Shown here piece by piece: positions 55,681 through 64,000 of a DNA stretch of 64,000 nucleotides. Made by a program: the position numbers and the translations under genes. Each line of letters begins with the position of its first letter. The stretch's first letter is position 1. Source of the stretch: Pseudolabrys sp963742345 (GTDB lineage: Bacteria; Pseudomonadota; Alphaproteobacteria; Rhizobiales; Xanthobacteraceae); NCBI GenBank assembly GCA_963742345.1, contig CAVULO010000010.1, forward strand, positions 310,001 through 374,000. Reading direction: 5' to 3'. The notes under the pieces are model-generated. The model was not told the origin of the DNA. It was given only the letters and a program-made list of their open reading frames with translations, and ran no database searches.

Positions 55681-55745
55681 CTCATTCCCGCGTAAGCGGG
55701 AATCCAGAGCGACAGTGATGGACGCAGGCGCGCGGGGACGAGCGG
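55681..55745. repeat. Paired palindromic repeat (CCCCGC family, degenerate)
   Basis: CTCATTCCCGCGTAAGCGGG at 55681 then a decayed second half. Same family as the array at 52804. Confidence 0.65.
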
Positions 55746-55755
55746 CCAGAACAGA

Positions 55756-56970
55756 TCACCGCCGCATGTGCTCAAGCACGGTGGCGGTCGGCCAGCAATC
55801 GACCTTCAACCCGTTCTTCTTTTGATAGGCGCCGAGCGCGGCACGCGTGAGCATGCCCGCCTTGCCGTCGATCTTGTCCTTGTAGAGGCCGAGCGCAGTG
55901 AGACGGCGCTGCATCGTTTCGACGTCTGTCGTCTTGAGCTGCGCGTTCTTGCTCCATGGCGTCTCGAACGGACGCCCGCCGGCGATGCGTTCGCTCAGGT
56001 GGCCGACGAAGAGCACGTAGAGATCGGAATAATTGTAATCCTTGAGCACGAAGTAATTTTTCGGTGCCAGGAAAGACGGGCCGTAACTGCCTTCCGGCTG
56101 CAACACGGAGGCTTCATACGATAATTCCGCCGCACTGAGCTTGCGGCCGTAGGCCGGGACGAAGCCGCGCTTGAGCCATTCGCCGATCGGCTTCGTCACT
56201 TCGGGCACGCCGGTGCTGCAATCGGCCGTGGCCGGCGCACGCACCTCAATCGCCCAAGGCTCGCCGGCGCGCCAGCCTTTACCGGCAAGCTGCTTTGCCG
56301 CCGATGCAAGCGCGTCCGGCACCGAGTGCCATATATCGGCGCGGCCATCGCCGTCGAAATCGACGGCGTATTTGTAGAATTCGGACGGCAGAAATTGCGT
56401 GAGGCCAAGCGCGCCGCCCCAGGACGAACGCATGTCAGCGCGCGGCACGCCGTCTTGCAGCATCTTCAAGGCGTGCAGGAATTCGTTGCGGAAAAAATCC
56501 TTGCGCTTGCCGGTATAGGCTTGCGTCGCCAGCACGCGGATGGCGTCGTGGGGAAGTTGATAGCCGCCATAGTCGGTTTCGCGTGCCCAGATCGCCAGCA
56601 CCACATTGCCGGGCACGCCAAATTCTTTCTCGATGCGGGCGAGCGGGTCGCGGTATTGCACGGCGAGCTGGCGCCCGCGCGCGGCCAGGCGATCGAAGGT
56701 TGGCTCGCGCAGATATTGCGCCGGGGTCTGCACAAACTCGGGCTGCTGCGCCGCTTTCTCCGGCTGCCCGGGAAGCGCGAGATCGGGCAGCGTGAGATCG
56801 GGCTCAAGATTGCGCGTGGCATTGTCGAACGTGGCACGCGCGACGCCGAGTTGTTGCGCCTCCGGCCACGTCGATTGCAGCCATTGCCGGAACGCAGCGT
56901 CGGCGGCGTGCGTGGGCGCCACTAGTGCCGCAAATAACAAAGCTGCAATCAGGCCAACGCGGATTGTCAT
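55756..56970 (-). CDS. Lytic murein transglycosylase (MltB-type SLT with PG-binding domain)
   Basis: A 404-residue exported enzyme that cuts peptidoglycan glycan chains. The start at 56970 is followed by a signal peptide (MTIRVGLIAALLFAALVAPT); a longer start at 57048 adds an unlikely leader. The catalytic glutamate is in LAIWARETDYGGYQ near residue 135, and GGALGLTQFLPSEFYKYAVD is the conserved active-site region. The C-terminal 60 residues are a PG_binding_1 domain (MQRRLTALGLYKDKIDGKAG). Periplasmic. Confidence 0.9.
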   Translation of the reverse strand: MTIRVGLIAALLFAALVAPTHAADAAFRQWLQSTWPEAQQLGVARATFDNATRNLEPDLTLPDLALPGQPEKAAQQPEFVQTPAQYLREPTFDRLAARGRQLAVQYRDPLARIEKEFGVPGNVVLAIWARETDYGGYQLPHDAIRVLATQAYTGKRKDFFRNEFLHALKMLQDGVPRADMRSSWGGALGLTQFLPSEFYKYAVDFDGDGRADIWHSVPDALASAAKQLAGKGWRAGEPWAIEVRAPATADCSTGVPEVTKPIGEWLKRGFVPAYGRKLSAAELSYEASVLQPEGSYGPSFLAPKNYFVLKDYNYSDLYVLFVGHLSERIAGGRPFETPWSKNAQLKTTDVETMQRRLTALGLYKDKIDGKAGMLTRAALGAYQKKNGLKVDCWPTATVLEHMRR

Positions 56971-57138
56971 TTCGGTGTCATTGCCGGGCCGCCGCGCCGG
57001 GTCAAGCCCGGCGATGACACCGGAGAGGCAAAGATCGAGCTTCCCCACACCCGCGGAGAAATTGGCACCGGCAAGAACAACGGAGAGGCAGAGACCGCCG
57101 CGAGGCAGTCATTCTTTTTGTTTCAGGCCGTTTCGCGA

Positions 57139-57211
57139 ATGACTGCTTTCGGGGGTAAAGCAGACATCGAGCAATCGCACCATGGTGTCGCTAAGTGCCA
57201 ATAGCGGACAT
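57139..57211. repeat. Two palindromic repeats (TGTCCGC family)
   Basis: ATGACTGCTTTCGGGGGTAA with inverted AGCAGACAT, and GTGTCGCTAAGTGCCAATAG with CGGACAT. They bracket the binding-protein gene at 57220 together with the pair at 58270-58343. Confidence 0.75.
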
Positions 57212-57219
57212 TCCGCCAT

Positions 57220-58203
57220 TCATTCGATCACTTCGTCGGCGCGGGCAAGTACTGCGTGCGGAATGGTGAGGCCCAGTGCCTTAGCTGTTTTAAGATTGAT
57301 CACCAGGTCGTACTTGGTCGGCGCCTGCACCGGCAGGTCGGCTGGCTTCTCGCCCTTGAGGATGCGATCTACATAAGAAGCCGCGCGCCGATACTGATCG
57401 ACAAAGTCAGCCCCATAGGAGACCAGCCCGCCGCCGACGACGTAGAAGCGGTTCGGGTAGATCGCGGGCAGTTTGTGCCGGGCCGCCAGCGCGGCGATCA
57501 GGTTCCCATGACCCCTCAGAGGGCCCGCCGTCACGATCAGGCCGTCATTGCCAGTGCGCGCGAAGGCGGTTACTGCGCGCTCAACCTCAGGCGCGTCGCG
57601 CACGTTGATTGGGATGACTTCCACGCCGAGCGACGGCGCCGCGGATTGGATCACGGCGAACTGGCCGATCCCGGTGGCGGTGGCCGGATCCCGCAGAACC
57701 GCCACCCGCGTCACGCCCGGCGCGATCTCCTTAAGCAGTTCCAGCCATTTCGCGCACAAATTGTATTCGAACTGCATAAAGCCGGTGGCACCGCCGCCCG
57801 GCCGCGACAGACTCTCGACAAACCCGGAGCCGACCGGATCAATCGCGATCACAAACACGATCGGCACGGTGCGCGTCGCCTGAAGCATCCGCTCTATGGC
57901 CGGGCCGCCAGGAGCCAGGATGACGTCTGGCGCGAGCGCGATCAATTCCGCCGCGTATTTGCGAAGGTCGTCGGCATTGCCTTCGCCCGCGCGATAATCG
58001 ATGCGCACGTTGCGGCCATCGGTCCAGCCCAATTGCGCCAGTCCCTGAACAAACGCCGCGTTACGGGCCCGTAAGTCCGGATCGTCCCGGCCAGCCGAGA
58101 TCACGCCGATGCGGCGCACGCGCTCGGCCTGTTGTGCACGGGTGGCGAGCGGCCACGCCGCTACTGTGCCGCCGAGAAGCGTAATGAACTCGCGACGTCG
58201 CAT
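57220..58203 (-). CDS. ABC transporter substrate-binding protein (TrpX/ABC_sub_bind family)
   Basis: A 327-residue periplasmic protein. The start at 58203 gives a twin-arginine signal (RRREFITLLGGTVAAWPLA, cleavage near TRA-QQA). Mature features are RIGVISAGRDDPDL, the RNVRIDYRAGEGNADDLRKY segment, ALAPDVILAPGGPAI, and VDRILKGEKPADLPVQAPT near the end. Family members bind amino acids or purines; partner membrane and ATPase genes are absent. Flanked on both sides by TGTCCGC palindromes, a common arrangement in this family of orphan proteins in related bacteria as I recall it. Confidence 0.88.
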   Translation of the reverse strand: MRRREFITLLGGTVAAWPLATRAQQAERVRRIGVISAGRDDPDLRARNAAFVQGLAQLGWTDGRNVRIDYRAGEGNADDLRKYAAELIALAPDVILAPGGPAIERMLQATRTVPIVFVIAIDPVGSGFVESLSRPGGGATGFMQFEYNLCAKWLELLKEIAPGVTRVAVLRDPATATGIGQFAVIQSAAPSLGVEVIPINVRDAPEVERAVTAFARTGNDGLIVTAGPLRGHGNLIAALAARHKLPAIYPNRFYVVGGGLVSYGADFVDQYRRAASYVDRILKGEKPADLPVQAPTKYDLVINLKTAKALGLTIPHAVLARADEVIE

Positions 58204-58269
58204 TGCCTCTCCAAGCTCAGGGTAAAGCATCGTAACTACTCAGATTGGGTTGGCTAGGCCCATCGGCCG

Positions 58270-58343
58270 ATGTCCGCTTTGGGTCACTAGCGGACGTTGC
58301 CTAGTGACCGTGCAATGTCCGCTTTCGGGGTTGAAGCGGACAG
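58270..58343. repeat. Two palindromic repeats (TGTCCGC family)
   Basis: ATGTCCGCTTTGGGTCACTA with inverted GCGGACG, and AATGTCCGCTTTCGGGGTTG with AAGCGGACA. Located on the 5' side of the binding-protein gene. Confidence 0.75.
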
Positions 58344-58484
58344 GTTGCCGATGCGGTCAGGTGCCCGGCCCTGTAGGCAGCCCGGCGCGGCGATCTTGAG
58401 CCAACGCCCGTCATTGCTCGCGACGAGCATCGCCGGCAAAAAAAACGACGGAGAGGCGGCGTGCTCGCCTCCGCCCGCACATCC

Positions 58485-60140
<1,656 letters not shown>

Positions 60141-60511
60141 TGAACCCTTAAATCCTGCTGTTTCAGCCCTAAATCGGCCCGCGCGCGCCGCGCGTGACCC
60201 CGAAAGTTTTCGGACAAGATCACGCGCGAACGATTCCGCACGCCGCCGCACGCTTTGTCGGGAAATGCGGGGCTGATGTAGCGGCGGGAACCGCAAAGAG
60301 CAAGCGCGCGGCGCCCGCGGCCCGCATCTGCGATTTCGGTAAATCTCTGGAAAGGCTGATTGCAAAAATGCCGCCGGTATGCCGGTCCGGTACCTGATTT
60401 TAACCGCTTCAGCGCCATGATCGCACGCCATGAACCTGGACGCCGGACGGGGCGACCAAGGGATGAGCGGACCGGAGCGGTTCGCCAGCTGGTCGATGTG
60501 GGAGCAGTGTT
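60141..60511. other. Intergenic stretch without recognised feature
   Basis: About 370 bases between ettA and the small frame at 60512. I see no convincing gene, repeat or hairpin; the ettA promoter should lie in the left part. Confidence 0.5.
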
Positions 60512-60712
60512 ATGGGTCGAGCCATATTGGCTTTTTCGGGTTCCGCAATCGCATTGCTGCCCCGCCCCTTCACCATTCTTGGCAGCGTCTTCAATGGCTT
60601 CTGGCGTGAACTGACCCGCGACGTGGTCCGCCCCTATCGCCCGGAATTGCACTACATGCGCGGCCCCGGCCCCGCCTGGCGCGCCAAGCACGGCGTTCAT
60701 CCGGCGGCCTGA
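60512..60712 (+). CDS. Possible small hydrophobic protein
   Basis: A 66-residue frame whose ATG is preceded by GGAGCAG. It has a hydrophobic N-terminal stretch (ILAFSGSAIALLPRPFTIL), then FWRELTRDVVRPYRPELHYM. Family unknown; plausible but not certain. Confidence 0.45.
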   Translation: MGRAILAFSGSAIALLPRPFTILGSVFNGFWRELTRDVVRPYRPELHYMRGPGPAWRAKHGVHPAA

Positions 60713-60789
60713 AACCCCCTTTCCTTTCGTTGCTCCAGCCTAAGGTGGCGCGGCCCGGACCTTTCCGGGCGCAGCGAAAGGGCTTTTGC

Positions 60790-61899
60790 ATGGTTCGGGC
60801 AGCCGTTCTCGATGACTACCAGAACGTGGCGATGGGGTTTGCCGACTGGTCTTCGGTCGCCAAAGACGTCGAGATCAAGGTCTTCAACAAGCCTTTCACC
60901 AGCCAGGACGAGGCAATCAAGGCCCTGCAGGGCTTTGCCATCATGGTCGGCATGCGCGAGCGCACCCCTTTCTCGCGCAAGGTGATCGAAAGCCTCCCCG
61001 ACCTGAAGCTGCTGATCACCACCGGCGCCCGCAACAATTCGTTCGACGTCAAAGCCTGTGCCGAGCGCGGCATAACAGTTTGCGGAACCGGGGCGGCCGG
61101 CAGCCCGACCACCGGCATCGCCTTCGGCCTGATGCTGGAACTCACCCGCCGGATCGGCTTTGAAAATGCGCGGCTTAAGGCAGGCGAGCCATGGCAGGTC
61201 ACCATCGGCCGCGACCTCGAGGGCCTCACGCTTGGCATTCTCGGCCTCGGCAAGCTTGGCCAGCGCTCTGCGGCGGTCGGCAAGGCTTTCGGCATGAAGA
61301 CAATCGCCTGGAGCCAGAACCTGACCGAGGAAAAAGCCAAGGCCGCGGGCGCCGATCTTGTCTCGAAGGAGGACCTGTTCCGCAATGCCGATTTCCTCAC
61401 CATCCATGTCGTGCTGAGCGATCGCTCGCGCGGACTGATCGGTGCAAAGGAACTCGGCCTGATGAAGAAGACGTCCTACCTGATCAACACCTCGCGCGGG
61501 CCGATCGTCGACGAGAAGGCGTTGATCGGGGCGCTCAAGGCAAGATCGATTGCCGGCGCCGGGCTCGACGTCTTCGATGTCGAGCCGTTGCCGCTCGATT
61601 CTGCGTTCCGCAAGATGGACAATGTCGTGATCACGCCGCATCTCGGCTATGTCAGCGAACAGAATTACCGGAAATATTTTCCCGACGTCGTCGAGGACAT
61701 CCGCGCCTGGCTCGACGGCAAGCCGGTGCGGGTCATCGACGCGAAATACGCCTCCCGCGTCACCCTTCGAGCGGTTAAAGACCCAGCAGCTTCGCCGCGT
61801 TGTTATAGGCGATATCGGCGCGAAGATTTTCCTCGAGCGGCACCGTGTCGAGGAATTCGCAACCTGGCCAATCGAACGGATAGTCGGCCGAGAACATGA
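60790..61899 (+). CDS. D-2-hydroxyacid dehydrogenase with a run-on C-terminus
   Basis: A 369-residue NAD-dependent dehydrogenase. The Rossmann motif GLGKLGQRSAAVG is near residue 155, and the catalytic regions are LLITTGARNNSFD, LINTSRGPIVDEKAL (Arg near 240), DVFDVEPLP (Glu) and NVVITPHLGY (His near 285). A later in-frame leader start at 60730 is not needed. The family core ends near DGKPVRVID, but this frame continues about 45 basic residues into the end of the convergent amidohydrolase gene (overlap 61775-61899). A lost stop codon is the simplest explanation. Confidence 0.88.
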   Translation: MVRAAVLDDYQNVAMGFADWSSVAKDVEIKVFNKPFTSQDEAIKALQGFAIMVGMRERTPFSRKVIESLPDLKLLITTGARNNSFDVKACAERGITVCGTGAAGSPTTGIAFGLMLELTRRIGFENARLKAGEPWQVTIGRDLEGLTLGILGLGKLGQRSAAVGKAFGMKTIAWSQNLTEEKAKAAGADLVSKEDLFRNADFLTIHVVLSDRSRGLIGAKELGLMKKTSYLINTSRGPIVDEKALIGALKARSIAGAGLDVFDVEPLPLDSAFRKMDNVVITPHLGYVSEQNYRKYFPDVVEDIRAWLDGKPVRVIDAKYASRVTLRAVKDPAASPRCYRRYRREDFPRAAPCRGIRNLANRTDSRPRT

Positions 61900-62719
61900 C
61901 GCGATCACGCCCCAGTGCATCGAGCGAGCAACGCACCGGCGGGAGATCGTACATGCCCGAGGTCGTCACCCAGACGTTCTCCTTGAGATATTGCGACGGC
62001 GGCTTCGGCAAGTTCCAGCCATAGGGCGCCGAGCGGCTGTCGAAGCGCCAGAGCTGGAACGGCAATGTCTCGCCGAGATGGCCGAGCACGAGCTTGGCTT
62101 TCGGGTAACGGTGGAAGACGCCGCCGCAGATGATGCGCAGGGCATGCGAGCCGGTCTCCACGCCCCAGCCCCACATCGGCCGCGCCAGCACGTTGTAACC
62201 GGCAAGAGCCGGCAGCGGCGCCACCGGATCGGCCGGATGCAGATAGATCGGCGCGCCCAACGCCGCGGCGCGTTCCCAGAACGGATCATAGGAACGGTCG
62301 TCGAGATATTTGCCGTTGGTGTGGCCGTTGATCATGGCGCCACAAAACTTCAGGTCGCGGACGCAGCGCTCGAGTTCCTCGGCAGCGGCTTTCGCATCCT
62401 GCATGGCAAGGTGAGCAAAGCCGGAATAGCGATCGGGGCGTTTCTGCACTTGCCTGGCAAGAAAATCGTTTGATGCGCGCGCCGCGCGCACGGCGGTGGC
62501 GCCATCACGCTCCGCCTGCACGCCGGGTCCGGCGATCGCCATGACCGCCCGCGCGATGCCGGTCTTGTCCATCATCCCCAGCCGCTGCTCGTCGAAATCG
62601 GTGAGGCTCGCATAGAGCTGCGCCGTCTTGGCCGGCGCGACATCGACCATCGTCGGACGCCAGTACGGCTCGGTTGCGGGATCCAGGAAATGCTCTTCGA
62701 GCGCGATCTTCTTGACCAT
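61775..62719 (-). CDS. Amidohydrolase-family decarboxylase (ACMSD-like)
   Basis: A 314-residue metal-dependent enzyme. ALEEHF at the start, the conserved PIYLHPADP with the barrel histidine, VLGHLGETLPFQLWRFD near residue 215 and FSADYPFD near 285 match the ACMSD/2,3-dihydroxybenzoate and gamma-resorcylate decarboxylase group. It probably removes CO2 from an aromatic acid or hydrolyses a related ring product. The 3' end overlaps the end of the convergent dehydrogenase gene by 125 bases. Confidence 0.88.
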   Translation of the reverse strand: MVKKIALEEHFLDPATEPYWRPTMVDVAPAKTAQLYASLTDFDEQRLGMMDKTGIARAVMAIAGPGVQAERDGATAVRAARASNDFLARQVQKRPDRYSGFAHLAMQDAKAAAEELERCVRDLKFCGAMINGHTNGKYLDDRSYDPFWERAAALGAPIYLHPADPVAPLPALAGYNVLARPMWGWGVETGSHALRIICGGVFHRYPKAKLVLGHLGETLPFQLWRFDSRSAPYGWNLPKPPSQYLKENVWVTTSGMYDLPPVRCSLDALGRDRVMFSADYPFDWPGCEFLDTVPLEENLRADIAYNNAAKLLGL

Positions 62720-62740
62720 GGGCCTCCCTATTCCACTCAG

Positions 62741-62920
62741 GTCCAGACAGAATTCCGGTTAGGTCCAGACAGGTTCAGGCAGAATTCCGGCCAGTCCCGA
62801 CCGGCTCCGATCAAGTCCAGATCAGGTCCAGATCAAGTCGAGACGGGATTCCGGACCTCATCACAGTCGTCTGCCAGTCGTCATGTCAGTCGTCTGCCAG
62901 TCGTCTGCCAGTCCGCATCG
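62741..62920. repeat. Degenerate short repeats in the amidohydrolase-IclR gap
   Basis: Two sorts of short repeated words: AGGTCCAGACAG-like units in 62741-62840 and CAGTCGTCTGCC-like units in 62860-62920. Imperfect and low complexity. The gap 62720-63053 holds no other feature that I can support. Confidence 0.6.
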
Positions 62921-63053
62921 CAGGACAGTCGCGTTATTGCGGACAACCGATTTGCCCCGTTTTCCTCTTCCAGCTGTATCGGATTTTGGGCTATCGTGTC
63001 CCACGATGCAAGGCGACAAAGATCGCCGGCGCGATGGTCGGGCGGGAAGCGTC

Positions 63054-63824
63054 ATGAGCAGACTCGTCACCAACGATAAAAGCCAGGTGCAGGTGATCGC
63101 GCGTGCGGCCACCATTCTGCGTGCGCTCGAGGAAGAAAACGCCGGCCTGAGCCTCGGGCAGATCGCGCAGCGCGTGAACCTTGCCCGTTCCACGGTGCAG
63201 CGCATCGTCGCCGCCCTGGAAACCGAGAAGCTGGTCATCGCGGCGACGCCAAATGGTCGCGTGCGGCTTGGGCCGACGATTCTGCGGCTGGCGGCGTCGG
63301 TCCGCAGCGACTTCGTGACGCTGACGCGGACGTTTCTGGAACGGCTTTCGGAAGAACTTCATGAAACAGTCGACCTCTCGACCGTGAAGAAAGATCATCT
63401 TGTCTTCATCGATCAGGTCATCGGCTCACAGCGCTTGCGCGCGGTCTCTGCGGTCGGCGATACTTTTCCGCTTTATTGCACGGCGAACGGCAAAGCCTAT
63501 CTGGCAAAACTGTCCGATACGGCAGTGGAAGCACTGATCGGCCGAACTTACGAGGCACGTACACCGAAGACGCTCACCCGTCTGGACGCGTTGCTCGCGG
63601 ATCTGAAAACCGTGCGTCGTACCGGCGTCGCGTACGATCGTGAAGAACACACGCTCGGCATCTGCGCCGTCGGCGTCGCCCTCCACGATCCGCTCGGCAA
63701 TGCCGTCGCCATTTCGGTGCCGGTGCCGAGTCAACGGTTCGCAAATCGTCAGGCGTTGATCGCCGAACGTCTGATCGCCACCAAAAATGCATTGGAGAGC
63801 CATGTGAATTCCGCCGCAGCCTGA
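63054..63824 (+). CDS. IclR-family transcriptional regulator
   Basis: A 256-residue regulator. The N-terminal winged helix-turn-helix (LSLGQIAQRVNLARSTVQRI) is at residues about 35-60, and the C-terminal effector domain has TFPLYCTANGKAYLAKL and GVAYDREEHTLGICAVGVAL. IclR proteins usually control neighbouring catabolic genes, here perhaps the amidohydrolase and dehydrogenase to the left or the gene starting at 63894. The start at 63054 avoids an implausible leader; ATG 63006 is another option. Confidence 0.9.
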   Translation: MSRLVTNDKSQVQVIARAATILRALEEENAGLSLGQIAQRVNLARSTVQRIVAALETEKLVIAATPNGRVRLGPTILRLAASVRSDFVTLTRTFLERLSEELHETVDLSTVKKDHLVFIDQVIGSQRLRAVSAVGDTFPLYCTANGKAYLAKLSDTAVEALIGRTYEARTPKTLTRLDALLADLKTVRRTGVAYDREEHTLGICAVGVALHDPLGNAVAISVPVPSQRFANRQALIAERLIATKNALESHVNSAAA

Positions 63825-63893
63825 TGGCATGCGGCGGAGCTGACAGCGGTTTCGACAACAAGCGCGAATGCGCTCATATCAAGGGAGGATGCC

Positions 63894-64000
63894 GTGGCCA
63901 AACGAATTCGCGGCGTGATGTTCGAAGAAAATCTCAAGAACAGCATGGGGCTGGAGTTCTACAACCTGTCCCACCGCTTCGGTTATCAGTCCCCGAACTG
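63894..64000 (+). CDS. Start of an unrecognised gene (cut by window edge)
   Basis: GTG at 63894, preceded by GGGAGG, opens a frame running off the window after 35 codons (VAKRIRGVMFEENLKNSMGL, then EFYNLSHRFGY). Too short to assign; the start context and charged sequence look real. It follows the IclR gene and may be its target. Confidence 0.6.
   Translation, partial: MAKRIRGVMFEENLKNSMGLEFYNLSHRFGYQSPN

Overview
The window is GC-rich chromosomal DNA from an alphaproteobacterium, most likely order Hyphomicrobiales near Bradyrhizobium, Rhodopseudomonas or Pseudolabrys. The grounds are the gene families (DUF930, DUF1203, DUF3141, Bug and TrpX-type binding proteins, TorF porin, FixK-like regulator) and the dense palindromic intergenic repeats. 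No rRNA, tRNA, CRISPR array or phage module was seen.

Layout. 0-3.5 kb: a Crp/Fnr-type regulator, a zinc-finger (UBP) protein and a drug-efflux transporter with a frameshift. 3.9-6.8 kb: a thiamin operon with a TPP riboswitch, two paralogous small membrane proteins, and thiC carrying an in-frame 72-bp palindromic repeat. 6.8-14.7 kb: mostly housekeeping and hypothetical genes (DUF2188, DUF5677-like, XRE regulator, Bug binding protein, methyltransferase, nucleoside phosphorylase, 3-hydroxyacyl-CoA dehydrogenase, tspO). 14.7-16.5 kb: a REP-associated tyrosine transposase between a 5-copy array of 80-bp repeats and a 13-copy array of 58-bp repeats in the opposite orientation. 16.5-22.2 kb: small stand-alone genes (orphan BrnA-type antitoxin, DUF1203, CvpA, DUF2314, L,D-transpeptidase, DUF930, VOC protein).

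22.2-51.7 kb is a coherent low-oxygen, fermentation and energy-reserve island. It holds a pflB-pflA-aspT-focA operon (pyruvate cleavage to acetyl-CoA and formate, Asp/Ala exchange, formate channel), phosphotransacetylase and acetate kinase, a PhaC-like DUF3141 protein, a phasin, an extended FabI, polyphosphate kinase 2, an OsmC protein, Ca2+/H+ and sulfate transporters, and several membrane proteins. Six TTGA-N6-TCAA palindromes and one near match lie about 60-120 bp upstream of these genes, often between divergent pairs. A FixK-like regulator with the E-x-x-S-R recognition helix is encoded inside the island and is the natural candidate to bind them. A 1091-residue exported Cys-rich repeat protein also sits here, bracketed by palindromic repeats.

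51.7-64 kb: a TAT-exported Bug protein, a 138-bp tandem repeat array, a Nudix hydrolase with a long basic tail, three related glycine-rich exported proteins, a lytic transglycosylase, a TrpX-type binding protein bracketed by repeats, the ABC-F factor ettA, a D-2-hydroxyacid dehydrogenase running into a convergent amidohydrolase, and an IclR regulator before an unfinished gene.

Three genes (MFS transporter, pflB, a membrane protein) are broken only by apparent single-base additions, mostly in short homopolymers. Removing them restores lengths divisible by three and conserved motifs, so either recent decay or consensus-sequence error is possible.
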